From the NCBI RefSeq assembly GCF_900187065.1, contig NZ_LT906483.1, positions 3,224,001 to 3,288,000 on the forward strand: a DNA stretch of 64,000 nt, written 5' to 3'. Below, piece by piece: positions 42,610 through 51,275 of the stretch; position 1 is the first letter of the stretch, and each line of letters begins with the position of its first letter. The translations under genes were made by a program, and so were the position numbers. Below the pieces are notes generated by a model that made no database searches, was not told the DNA's origin, and saw only the letters and a list, made by a program, of their open reading frames with translations. The stretch is from Mycolicibacterium thermoresistibile. Its GTDB lineage: Bacteria > Actinomycetota > Actinomycetes > Mycobacteriales > Mycobacteriaceae.

Positions 42610-43800
42610 GTGACCGTCAGTGCCCCCAACGACGTCCATTACGACCCGTACGACGTCGAGCTCAACGCCGATCCGTATCCGATGTTCAAACGGATCCGGG
42701 AAGAGGCTCCGCTCTACTACAACCCGACACACGACTTCTACGCGCTCAGCCGGTTCGACGATGTCAACTCCGCCATCCTCGACCACGAGACGTTCAGCTC
42801 GGCGCGGGGTGCGGTGCTCGAGATCATCAAGTCCGGCATGGAGATTCCGCCCGGCACGCTGATCTTCGAAGACCCGCCCATCCACAACATCCACCGCAAG
42901 CTGCTGTCCCGGATGTTCACCCCGCGCAAGATCGCCGCGCTGGAACCCCGGATCCGCGAGTTCACCGCCCGGTGTCTGGACCCCCTGGTCGGCACCGGAC
43001 GTTTCGATTTCGTGCAGGATCTCGGCGAGCAGATGCCGATGCGGGTGATCGGGATGCTGCTGGGCATTCCCGAAGAGGATCAGCGTCACGTCGTCGACCA
43101 CGGTGAGGCCACCATCCGCACCGAGCGCGGCGGGAAGATGAGCGGCCTGGCCACCGGCGAGGTGTTCGCCGAGTACATCGACTACCGGGCCAAGCATCCG
43201 TCCGACGACATCATGACCGAACTCATGAACGCCGAGTTCGAGGACGAGACCGGGACCGTGCGCAAGCTCGGCCGCGAGGAACTGCTGCTGTATCTGACCG
43301 TGATCGCCACAGCCGGCAGCGAGACCACCACCCGGCTCATCGGCTGGACCGGAAAACTGTTGTCCGAACACCCCGATCAACGCGCCGAACTGGTGGCCGA
43401 CCGGTCGCTGCTGCCGCAGGCGATCGAAGAGATCCTGCGGTTCGAGCCTCCGGCTCCGCACATGTGCCGCTACGTGACCCGCGATGTCGAGTACTACGGC
43501 CAGACCGTTCCGGCGGGCTCCGCCATGATGCTGCTGGTCGGCGCCGCCAACCGTGACCATCGCCGCTTCCCCCCGGACGGCGATGTCTTCGACATCCACC
43601 GGGAACCGCGCCAGCACCTGAGTTTCGGTGTGGGGGCGCACTTCTGCCTCGGCAACGCGCTGGCCCGGCTGGAGGGCCGGGTGGCCCTGGACGAGATCCT
43701 CAACCGGTTCCCGGAGTGGGAGGTCGACATGTCCAAGGCCGAACTCTCCCCCACGTCGACCGTGCGGGGCTGGGAGACGATGCCGGCAACCATTCCCTAG
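42610..43800 (+). CDS. Cytochrome P450
   Basis: The 396-residue class I-type bacterial P450 has the I-helix AGSETT (235-240), the ExxR pair Glu274/Arg277 and the haem loop FGVGAHFCLGNALA with Cys346 as iron ligand. It would hydroxylate a hydrophobic substrate in the cytosol, with electrons from a ferredoxin and its reductase. The GTG at 42610 follows GAAAGG. The mycofactocin-type SDR starts 34 bases after its stop, so hydroxylation followed by oxidation of the alcohol is a likely sequence. The substrate is unknown. Confidence 0.95.
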   Translation: MTVSAPNDVHYDPYDVELNADPYPMFKRIREEAPLYYNPTHDFYALSRFDDVNSAILDHETFSSARGAVLEIIKSGMEIPPGTLIFEDPPIHNIHRKLLSRMFTPRKIAALEPRIREFTARCLDPLVGTGRFDFVQDLGEQMPMRVIGMLLGIPEEDQRHVVDHGEATIRTERGGKMSGLATGEVFAEYIDYRAKHPSDDIMTELMNAEFEDETGTVRKLGREELLLYLTVIATAGSETTTRLIGWTGKLLSEHPDQRAELVADRSLLPQAIEEILRFEPPAPHMCRYVTRDVEYYGQTVPAGSAMMLLVGAANRDHRRFPPDGDVFDIHREPRQHLSFGVGAHFCLGNALARLEGRVALDEILNRFPEWEVDMSKAELSPTSTVRGWETMPATIP

Positions 43801-43834
43801 AACCGCCGCAACCAATCACTGAATCGAGGATCAC

Positions 43835-44671
43835 ATGGCAGGACGACTCGAAGGCAAGGTCGCATTCATCACCGGGGCCGCCCGGGGCCAGGGCCGCGCC
43901 CACGCGGTGCGGATGGCCCAGGAGGGCGCCGACATCATCGCGGTCGACATCTGCAGACAGATCGACAGCGTGCAGATTCCGCTGGCCAGCCCGGAGGATC
44001 TGGCCGAGACCGCCGACCTGGTGAAAGGCCTCAACCGCCGGATCTACACCGCCGAGGTCGACGTCCGGGATTTCGACGCCCTGAAGGCGGCCGTCGACAC
44101 CGGTGTCGAGCAGCTCGGCCGGCTCGACATCATCGTCGCCAACGCCGGCATCGGCAACGGCGGTGAGACGCTGGACAAGACCAGCGAAGGCGACTGGACC
44201 GACATGATCGACGTCAACCTCGCCGGGGTGTGGAAGACGGTCAAGGCCGGGGTACCGCATATCCTCGCCGGCGGCCGCGGCGGGTCGATCATCCTCACCA
44301 GCTCCGTCGGCGGGCTGAAGGCCTACCCGCACACCGGCCACTACGTCGCCGCCAAGCACGGGGTGGTCGGGCTGATGCGCACCTTCGCGGTCGAGTTGGG
44401 ACAGCACAACATCCGCGTGAACTCGGTGCACCCGACCAATGTGAACACCCCGCTGTTCATGAACGAGCCGACGATGAAGCTGTTCCGCCCCGACCTGGAG
44501 AATCCGGGCCCCGAGGACCTCAAGGTCGTCGCGCAGATGATGCACACCCTGCCGATCGGCTGGGTGGAACCGGAGGACATCGCCAACGCGGTGTTGTTCC
44601 TGGCCTCCGACGAGGCCCGCTACATCACCGGCGTGACGCTCCCGGTCGACGGCGGCAGCTGCCTGAAATGA
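43835..44671 (+). CDS. Mycofactocin-coupled SDR (carveol-dehydrogenase-like)
   Basis: The 278-residue SDR has TGAARGQGRAHAVRMAQEGADI at the N-terminus (Rossmann motif split over about 14-35), the extra loop AVDICRQIDSVQIPLASPEDLAET (about 36-59) typical of the mycofactocin-associated group, NAG near 104-106 and YVAAKHG. These enzymes keep NAD(H) tightly bound and pass electrons to mycofactocin. No mycofactocin maturation gene is in the window. It follows the P450 and would oxidise its alcohol product. Confidence 0.9.
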   Translation: MAGRLEGKVAFITGAARGQGRAHAVRMAQEGADIIAVDICRQIDSVQIPLASPEDLAETADLVKGLNRRIYTAEVDVRDFDALKAAVDTGVEQLGRLDIIVANAGIGNGGETLDKTSEGDWTDMIDVNLAGVWKTVKAGVPHILAGGRGGSIILTSSVGGLKAYPHTGHYVAAKHGVVGLMRTFAVELGQHNIRVNSVHPTNVNTPLFMNEPTMKLFRPDLENPGPEDLKVVAQMMHTLPIGWVEPEDIANAVLFLASDEARYITGVTLPVDGGSCLK

Positions 44672-44684
44672 GTGCGCGGGATCG

Positions 44685-45500
44685 CTAGCGGACCGGACCG
44701 GGGCCGAGCGTGGGCGCCCCGGTGCGGGGGTGGTGGTACCAACCGCCGGCGGCCTGGGTTCCGCCGTCGACGTGCAGCGTCTGACCGGTGATGTAACTCG
44801 ACATCTCGGACGCCAGGAACACCGCTGCGCCGGCGATCTCGTCGACGTGACCGGGCCGGCCCAGCGGGATGGCGTGGCCGACCTCGGGGGGTATCCCGTC
44901 GGGCGACATCCGTTGCAGGCCCTCGGTCACCGCGATGTCGGGCGCGATCGCGTTGACCCGGATGCGGTGGGGTGCGAGCTCGAAGGCCGCGGTGCGGGTG
45001 TAGTTGATCACGCCGGCCTTGGCCGCCGCGTAGGCCGCGTATCCGGGCGCGGCGCGCGCCCCCTCGATCGAGGTGATGTTGACGATGCTGCCGGGCTGCC
45101 CGGCGGCGACCAATTGCCGGCCCACCTGCTGGGTGCACAGCAGCACATGCCGAAGATTGGCCCGATACAGCGCATCCCAACCGTTCTCGCTGGTCTCCAG
45201 CAGCGGTGAGGAGAACGTGCCGCCGGCGTTGTTCACCAGGATCGTGGGCGAGCCGAGCTGCTCGGTCGTCTGCCGCAGCGCCGCCGACACCGCGGCGCTG
45301 TCCCGGACGTCGGTGACGATGCCCAGGGCGCCGATCTCCTCGGCGGTGCGGGCACAGCTGTCCGGATCACGTTCCCAGATCGCGACCCGGGCGCCGAATG
45401 CGGCGAAACCGGCCGCGATGCCCCGCCCCAGACCCGCTCCTCCACCGGTGACCACGGCGACCCGGTCGGTGAGCAGAATGTCCGCCGGCGCGATCGTCAA
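44685..45500 (-). CDS. Short-chain dehydrogenase/reductase
   Basis: The 271-residue SDR has TGGGAGLGRGIA (about 19-30), NNAGG near 90-94, YAAYAAAKAG and the closing ITGQTLHVDGG, then a longer, Gly/Pro-rich tail. It converges with the SDR at 43835 and lies 15 bases downstream of an acyl-CoA ligase on the same strand, the last gene of the long minus operon starting near 57029. A role in oxidising a hydroxy intermediate is likely. Confidence 0.9.
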   Translation of the reverse strand: MTIAPADILLTDRVAVVTGGGAGLGRGIAAGFAAFGARVAIWERDPDSCARTAEEIGALGIVTDVRDSAAVSAALRQTTEQLGSPTILVNNAGGTFSSPLLETSENGWDALYRANLRHVLLCTQQVGRQLVAAGQPGSIVNITSIEGARAAPGYAAYAAAKAGVINYTRTAAFELAPHRIRVNAIAPDIAVTEGLQRMSPDGIPPEVGHAIPLGRPGHVDEIAGAAVFLASEMSSYITGQTLHVDGGTQAAGGWYHHPRTGAPTLGPGPVR

Positions 45501-45515
45501 CTGTCCCTCCTGCCG

Positions 45516-47171
45516 CTACCCTGATTGGGCCCGGGCCTGCAACTCGGTGCGCAGAATCTTGCCGGTGCTGCCGCGCGGCAACTCGTCGAGCACCGAGATC
45601 GACCGGGGCACTTTGTAATTGGCCAAGTTGTCGCGAACGTGCTGTTTGAGTCCGTCCGGTGTGGCGCCCGCGCCGTCGCGGAGCACGACGAACGCGGCGA
45701 GCCGCTGACCGAACTGTTCGTCGTCCACTCCGATCACCGTGGCCTCGGCCACGTCGGGATGCCGGGCCAGAACCTGCTCCACCTCGATCGGGTAGACGTT
45801 CTCGCCACCGGACACGATCATCTCGTCATCGCGGCCCACCACGAACAACCGCCCGTCCTCGTCAAGGCGACCCAGGTCTCCCGACGCCATGAAACCCTCG
45901 TGGAAGTCCTTGGTGGTGCCGGAGGTGTAGCCGTCGAACAGGGTGTTGCTGCGGACGAAGATCTGGCCGACCTCTCCGGTCGGGACCGGCCGCAACGCAT
46001 CGTCGAGGATGCGGATCTCGGTGCCGTCGGCGGGTTTTCCGGCGGTGCTGGGGGCGGCCCGCAGATCGGCCGGGGTGGCGGTGGCGATCATGCCCGCCTC
46101 GGTGGCGTTGTAGTTGTTGTAGATGACGTCGCCGAACCGGTCCATGAAGTCGAGGACCACATCGGGCCGCATCCGCGACCCGGAGGCGGTGACGAACCGC
46201 AGGCTGCGTCCGCTGTAGCGGTCCCGCACATCCGCAGGCAGCTCCATGATGCGGTCCAGCATCACCGGCACCACCACCAGACCGGTGGCCCGGTACCGAT
46301 CGACGAGTTGCAGCGTGGCCTCCGGATCGAACCTGCGGCGCGTGACGATCGTGCACGCCAGCAGCGCCGAGAACAGCAGCTGTGAATACCCCCAGGCGTG
46401 AAACATCGGCGCGGCGATCACCGTGGTCTGTTCGGCGCGCCACGGCACCCGGCCGAGGATGGCCGCCAGTTCCCCGGCGCCGCCACTGCTGGCCGCCCGT
46501 GCGCCTTTGGGGGTTCCGGTGGTGCCCGACGTCAGCAGGATGATCCTGCTGCCCTCGTCCCCGGCGGCGGGTTTCGCGGGCCGCCGGCCCCGGTGCTCGG
46601 CGACCAGATCGGCCACGGTGGGGTGCGGGAGCGCCGGGCCCGAAGCTGGCTCGTCGACCCAGGCCAGGATGCGGGTGGCGGTGGGCCGGTCGGCCAGCGC
46701 CCGGTCCACGATGTCGGTGAACTCCTCGTCGTAGACGATCGTGTCGACGCCTTCGCGGTCCACCACCTCGGCCAGCGCCGGGCCGGCGAACGAGGTGTTG
46801 AGCAGCAGCACGGTGGCGCCGATCCGGTCGGCGGCGACCAGAGCCTCGATGAAGCCGCGGTGGTTGCGGCACATGATGCCGATCGCGCCCCGGCCCTTCC
46901 CACCGTCCTTCCCCTGGCCCGCCGCCCGGTCCTGCAGGGCGGCTGCCAGCGCATTGCACTCGTCGTCGAGTTCGCGCCACGTCAGCTCGCCGATCTCGTC
47001 GACCAGCCCGATCCGGTCCCCGCAGCGCTGCGCGGCCACCGCGAACCCCACGGTCACCGACACCCCGGTGCGCCGCACCGCGGCCGTCATCCGCAGATAC
47101 TTGTCCGGGCGCAGCGGGGCGATCAGCCCGGCCCGGGTGAGCGTGCGCAGCGTGTCGATCGTCTTGGCCAT
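45516..47171 (-). CDS. Acyl-CoA ligase (FadD-type)
   Basis: The 551-residue ANL enzyme starts with an amphipathic N-terminus and has the phosphate loop LLTSGTTGTPKGA, YNNYNATEAG, GFMASGDLG, GRDDEMIVSGGENVYP and the catalytic GSTGKILRTEL. This is the long-chain or complex-acid type. It lies four bases from the shortened acyltransferase gene. In this operon it would make the CoA ester that the crotonase-like protein and the CoA transferase act on. Confidence 0.93.
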   Translation of the reverse strand: MAKTIDTLRTLTRAGLIAPLRPDKYLRMTAAVRRTGVSVTVGFAVAAQRCGDRIGLVDEIGELTWRELDDECNALAAALQDRAAGQGKDGGKGRGAIGIMCRNHRGFIEALVAADRIGATVLLLNTSFAGPALAEVVDREGVDTIVYDEEFTDIVDRALADRPTATRILAWVDEPASGPALPHPTVADLVAEHRGRRPAKPAAGDEGSRIILLTSGTTGTPKGARAASSGGAGELAAILGRVPWRAEQTTVIAAPMFHAWGYSQLLFSALLACTIVTRRRFDPEATLQLVDRYRATGLVVVPVMLDRIMELPADVRDRYSGRSLRFVTASGSRMRPDVVLDFMDRFGDVIYNNYNATEAGMIATATPADLRAAPSTAGKPADGTEIRILDDALRPVPTGEVGQIFVRSNTLFDGYTSGTTKDFHEGFMASGDLGRLDEDGRLFVVGRDDEMIVSGGENVYPIEVEQVLARHPDVAEATVIGVDDEQFGQRLAAFVVLRDGAGATPDGLKQHVRDNLANYKVPRSISVLDELPRGSTGKILRTELQARAQSG

Positions 47172-47175
47172 CGAC

Positions 47176-47796
47176 TCAGCCTAGAACCGGGAACCGGCGT
47201 TCGGCGGCGAGCCGGTCCAAAGCGCGTTGCATCACCGCCCGCACATACGCGTCGACCTCGCCGACATCGGGGTCCACACCGAACCGGGTGGGGATGTCGA
47301 TCGAGTCCAGCATCTCGGTCCCGACCTTGGACGGCAACGGCAGGTTCGCCGGCAGCACCGTGGTCAGCCCGAACGGCAGCCCGAACGTCAACGGCAGGAT
47401 CTTCATCCGGACCCGGTCCAGTCCGATCAGCCTGGCCAACCGGTTCCCCCGCAGAGCGGCCGCGGCGTTCGCCCGGGAGGCGCCGATCACCCCGGCCCGG
47501 CGCAGCCAGTTGCCGACGTTGCCGAGGAACACGCCGTAGTGCGCCAGAGTGTAGACCGGTCGGCGGTACCCGAAACGCCGGTAGATCGCCGACGCCAGGA
47601 TCGGCACATCCATGGTGAACATGCCGCCGGAATGGTTGCCGACCAACAGGGCGCTGCCGGGCGGCATCCCGTCCAGACCGCGGACCTCGGCCCGGAAGTA
47701 CCGCTTCATCAGCGGATGGAGGATTCCGACCAGCCGTTCGGTGAACACCGGATCCCGCTGCCCCACCTCGCCGCGGCCGGCCCGGTTCCCGCCCAT
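47176..47796 (-). pseudogene. Shortened lysophospholipid-acyltransferase-like gene, probable internal deletion
   Basis: The 206-residue product starts like a PlsC-family acyltransferase: LLVGNHSGGMFTMDVP (about 49-64) and AGVIGASRANAAAAL (about 99-113). It then jumps directly to RGNRLARLIGLDRVRMKILPL and ends with PLPSKVGTEMLDSIDI. The middle part, which normally carries the FPGG-type substrate motif and about 50-60 residues, appears missing, in frame. The family comparison is from memory. No frameshift is seen, so it could be a short variant with altered function, but loss of activity is more likely. Confidence 0.6.
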
Positions 47797-47891
47797 CGTT
47801 CCCCCTGTCCGCGAATTTGTGCGGACCCTGTGCGATCGACTGCGCCCGCTCCCGGTGAACGTCTGTGGATACCCGGCGCGCGGCCCCGATG

Positions 47892-50312
47892 TCACCTGGC
47901 CGGTGCGGTTCCGATGACGCCTTCGGCCTCCAGTTCGGCGATCTCGGCGTCGGTCAGCCCCAGCGAGCCGAGCACCTCGTGGTTGTGCTGGCCGAGCAAC
48001 GGGGCGGGATGCCGGTGGAACCGGTCGGGTCCCTTCGCCAACCGCATCGGCACACTGCTGTGCCGGGCGGGCTCGTTGACCGGATGGCCGACCACCTCGA
48101 AGAATCCGCGGTGCCGCAGCTGCGGTAGTTCGGTCTGCCGGTGCGGTTGCATCACCTTGGCCACCGGCACACCGGCGTTCCACAGTGTGTCCACGATCTG
48201 ATCGCCGCTGCGTTCGGCACACCAGGCCGCCAGCTGTTCGTCGATGTGATCGTGCTGGGCGCGCCGGCCGGCGGCGGTGCTCAACGACGGGTCGGCAGCC
48301 CACGGCGGATCCCCCAGCGCGTGTCGCAGCCCCGCCCACTGCTCGTCGGTGGTCACCGCGATGGCCACCCAGCTGTCCAGCCGGCCGAACTCGTCGATCT
48401 CGTTGGTGCGGTACAGGTTCTGTGGCGCGGCGGCCGGGCCGCGGTTGCCGGCACGTTGCAGCAGTGCGCCGTAGGCGCTGTACTCGATGACCTGTTCGGC
48501 GGCGATGTTCAGCGCGGCGTCCACCATCGCCGCCTCCACCAGCACGCCCTGACCGGTGCGGCGCCGATGTTCCAGCGCAAGCAGCAACCCGTTGAGGGCG
48601 TGGATGCCGGCGTTCGGATCGCCCACCGAGTACGGCTCGTAGGGGTTGCGGTCCGGGTAGCCGGTCAGCCAGCTCACCCCGGCGGCCGCCTCGATCACAT
48701 AGGCGAACGCCGGATTGTCCCGCCAGGGCCCGTCCAGGCCGAAGCCGGGCATACGCAGCATGACGGCGTCCGGCCGAAGCCGCTGCACGGCATCGAAATC
48801 CAGGCCGATCTGCTCGATGACCCGGGGCGTGAAGTTCTCCACCAGCACGTCGCAGGTCTGCACCAGTCGGCCGAGCAACTCCCGGCCCCGCCGACTCTGC
48901 AGATCCAGCGTGATGCCCTTCTTGTTGGTGTTCAGCCCGGAGAAGATCGGCGACCGCTCCCACCACTGCTCGACGGTCACCGGGATCCCCGCGATGAGCC
49001 GGGTGCCGTCCGGATGCCGGGTGGACTCCACATGGATGACCTCGGCGCCCAGCAGCGCCAGCAGATGGGTGCAACTCGGTCCGGCCCAGAAGGTGGTGAG
49101 GTCGAGCACGCGCAGACCCTCGAAAGGCAGCGCGGTGTCGCCCGTTCTTGCGTCCACGGTCGTTGATCGGGTGCGTCGACGACCCTGAGCGCATTCTTCG
49201 CGGTAGTGCTCGGTGTGCTCGCCCAGAAGCGGCGCGGGGTCGGGCCCGGCCAGCAGCGGCGGGGTCATCCGGTACGGCGGGCCGGGCTGGCGGAATCCGT
49301 CCCGGGGGTTGGTCACGAACGATCCGCGGGCCTGGAAGTGGTCCAGGCTTTCGACATTGGCGCCGTTGGCGACCGGGGCGTTCGGGATGCGGAACGCGGT
49401 CGCCAGGTCGCGGATCTCGTCGACGGTCTGCTCGGCGACCCAGGCGTACAGCTCGTCGGCGTGCAGATTGGCCTGTTCGGTGATGGTCAGCTCGGATTCC
49501 TCGTCGATCCATTCGACGTGGCCGGTCATCGCGCATAGGTCGAACCACTGCTGCGCGGTGCCGCAGCCGATGTCGACCAGACCGTCCTTGGCCCGCGCGA
49601 TCCCGGGCACGGTGAGCCGGCGGGCGTCCCGCCACGGCCGGCCCAGCATCTCGAAATACGTGACCGGATAGTAGGTCAGTCCGAGGATGCTGGTCTCCAG
49701 CATCGACAGGTCGATGAGTTCGCCGCGGCCGCGGAACGCGAGCGTGACGGCGCTGGCGTAGGCGCCGGCGAGGTACTCGCCGACCTGACCGCCGACGTAG
49801 ACCGGCGCCCGGTCCGGTGAGCCGCGGCCGAGCCCGACGATCCCACCGGACCAGGCCTGCAGGGTGAACTCGGTGGCCGGGGCCTGCGCCCACGGCCCGT
49901 CCAGGCCGAACGGCGTGATCGCGGTGACGGTCGCCCGGGGATGGGCGCGGTGGATCTCGGCCGGCGGCAACGACTCTGCCAGTTTGCTGCCGCGCGACCA
50001 GATCACCGCATCGGCGCCGGACAGCAGCTCGTCGACGAAGTCGCGGTCGTCCGGCCCGGCGACGACGCTGCGCTTGCCGCCGGCGAGGAAGCTGAACAGC
50101 GCTCCGCCGGCCCGCCGGTCCACCTCCGCGCCGGCATCTGATTCAGCGCCCGCGCTGGAAGCCGACCAGGACCGCATCGGATCACCTTGCGGCGGCTCCA
50201 CTTTGATGACCTCGGCGCCGCCGTCGGCGAGCAGCTTGGTGCAGTACGCCCCGGCGATCCCGGTGGACAGGTCCACCACCACATACCCGTCCAACGGGCG
50301 GGCAGGATCCAC
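47892..50312 (-). CDS. Double family III CoA transferase (two CaiB/BaiF domains in one chain)
   Basis: The 806-residue protein consists of two full-length CoA-transferase units (about 1-385 and 405-806). Each has the start pattern (LDGYVVVDLSTG and FEGLRVLDLTTF), GGAEVIKVE or GAEVIHVE, and the DVL-type motif. By eye the Asp of the usual YDxxIQA segment is Glu in the first half (TEFTLQAWSGG) and absent in the second (FAYVIEAAAG). A similar double protein is known in mycobacteria (Rv1866-like). The two halves may form an internal, pseudo-symmetric dimer. It sits between the crotonase-like and the acyltransferase genes. Confidence 0.88.
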   Translation of the reverse strand: MDPARPLDGYVVVDLSTGIAGAYCTKLLADGGAEVIKVEPPQGDPMRSWSASSAGAESDAGAEVDRRAGGALFSFLAGGKRSVVAGPDDRDFVDELLSGADAVIWSRGSKLAESLPPAEIHRAHPRATVTAITPFGLDGPWAQAPATEFTLQAWSGGIVGLGRGSPDRAPVYVGGQVGEYLAGAYASAVTLAFRGRGELIDLSMLETSILGLTYYPVTYFEMLGRPWRDARRLTVPGIARAKDGLVDIGCGTAQQWFDLCAMTGHVEWIDEESELTITEQANLHADELYAWVAEQTVDEIRDLATAFRIPNAPVANGANVESLDHFQARGSFVTNPRDGFRQPGPPYRMTPPLLAGPDPAPLLGEHTEHYREECAQGRRRTRSTTVDARTGDTALPFEGLRVLDLTTFWAGPSCTHLLALLGAEVIHVESTRHPDGTRLIAGIPVTVEQWWERSPIFSGLNTNKKGITLDLQSRRGRELLGRLVQTCDVLVENFTPRVIEQIGLDFDAVQRLRPDAVMLRMPGFGLDGPWRDNPAFAYVIEAAAGVSWLTGYPDRNPYEPYSVGDPNAGIHALNGLLLALEHRRRTGQGVLVEAAMVDAALNIAAEQVIEYSAYGALLQRAGNRGPAAAPQNLYRTNEIDEFGRLDSWVAIAVTTDEQWAGLRHALGDPPWAADPSLSTAAGRRAQHDHIDEQLAAWCAERSGDQIVDTLWNAGVPVAKVMQPHRQTELPQLRHRGFFEVVGHPVNEPARHSSVPMRLAKGPDRFHRHPAPLLGQHNHEVLGSLGLTDAEIAELEAEGVIGTAPAR

Positions 50313-50318
50313 GAGGGC

Positions 50319-51275
50319 TCACTCCTTCGCGCGGTTCGACTTGCTGAGCCGGAATTCGGGCGGGAACCTCATGTCGTTGTCGTTGACGGCGTCGGCCAGC
50401 CCGCTGTCGATGGCCTCGTGCATGTCGAGGTCGTCGGTGTCGTCGTTGACCGCACCGCTGCCCATCGACTCGAAGAAGGCGCTGAGCAGGCTGCCCATGT
50501 ACTCGCCCTGATGCTGCTTGAACACCTCGAAGAAGATCTTCTGCTGAAACACGGTGTCCACCGGGCGGTTACGGGCGCATGCCCGAGCGTACTTGTCCAC
50601 CTCGGCCTCGAGCTGATCCCGCGGCACCACCTTGTTGAGGAAATTGCAGTCGTACATCTCCGCGGCGGTGAACGGTCGCCCGGTGAACACCATCTCGGAG
50701 AACTTCCGCAGCCCCATCATCTGCACCCAGGTCCACATCCGGGGACCCCAGCCGTAATAGCGGAACGACGGGTGCCCGAACAGCGCGTCGTCGCTGCTGA
50801 TCACCAGATCGGCGTCGGCGCACTGGTAGAAGTGCCAGCCGTAGCAGTACCCCTTGGCCTCGACGATGCTGATCTTCTTGAGCTCCTGCAGCGGACGGTT
50901 GCCGGCCTGCGAATTGGCGTACCAGGCGCTGATCGTGGCGCCGTTGCGGAAGGTGCCCTTCGGTGGGTAGGTGACCTCACCGACCCCGTCGTCCTCCAAC
51001 CGCAGCTCGGCCAACCGCAGCGCCGGATTGTCGTTGCCCTCCATGAACTCCGGCAGATCCGCGCCGCTGCCGAGGTTGTCGCCGACCCCGCGGATCACCA
51101 CCACCTTGACGTCGTTGTCCACGGTGGCCGCGCGCAGCAGGTCGGCGTAGCGCAACCGGGCCGCCGACGTCGGCGCGTTGAGGAACTCGGGTCGGTTGAA
51201 CGTGATGGTGGCGATCTTGGTCCTGGGATCCTTGTCGTAGAGGATGATCTCCTCCGGAGCCGGACGGTCAGCCAT
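50319..51275 (-). CDS. Crotonase-superfamily protein, long form
   Basis: The 318-residue protein is longer than a usual enoyl-CoA hydratase (about 260) because of an insertion around residues 75-120. It has GSGADLPEF (oxyanion hole), GYCYGWHFYQCADADLVISSD and FLNKVVP. The Glu bases of classical hydratases are not seen: GYCYGWHFYQ and FGHPSFRYYG hold other residues. The ATG at 51275 overlaps the M24 stop by eight bases and has GGGAG upstream. Possible isomerase, hydrolase or decarboxylase of a CoA ester. Confidence 0.88.
   Translation of the reverse strand: MADRPAPEEIILYDKDPRTKIATITFNRPEFLNAPTSAARLRYADLLRAATVDNDVKVVVIRGVGDNLGSGADLPEFMEGNDNPALRLAELRLEDDGVGEVTYPPKGTFRNGATISAWYANSQAGNRPLQELKKISIVEAKGYCYGWHFYQCADADLVISSDDALFGHPSFRYYGWGPRMWTWVQMMGLRKFSEMVFTGRPFTAAEMYDCNFLNKVVPRDQLEAEVDKYARACARNRPVDTVFQQKIFFEVFKQHQGEYMGSLLSAFFESMGSGAVNDDTDDLDMHEAIDSGLADAVNDNDMRFPPEFRLSKSNRAKE

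Noticed and set aside
47797..49893. Minus-strand frame extending the acyltransferase to 905 residues
   Set aside because: It lies out of frame within the double CoA transferase gene; the natural start at 47796 fits the acyltransferase family.
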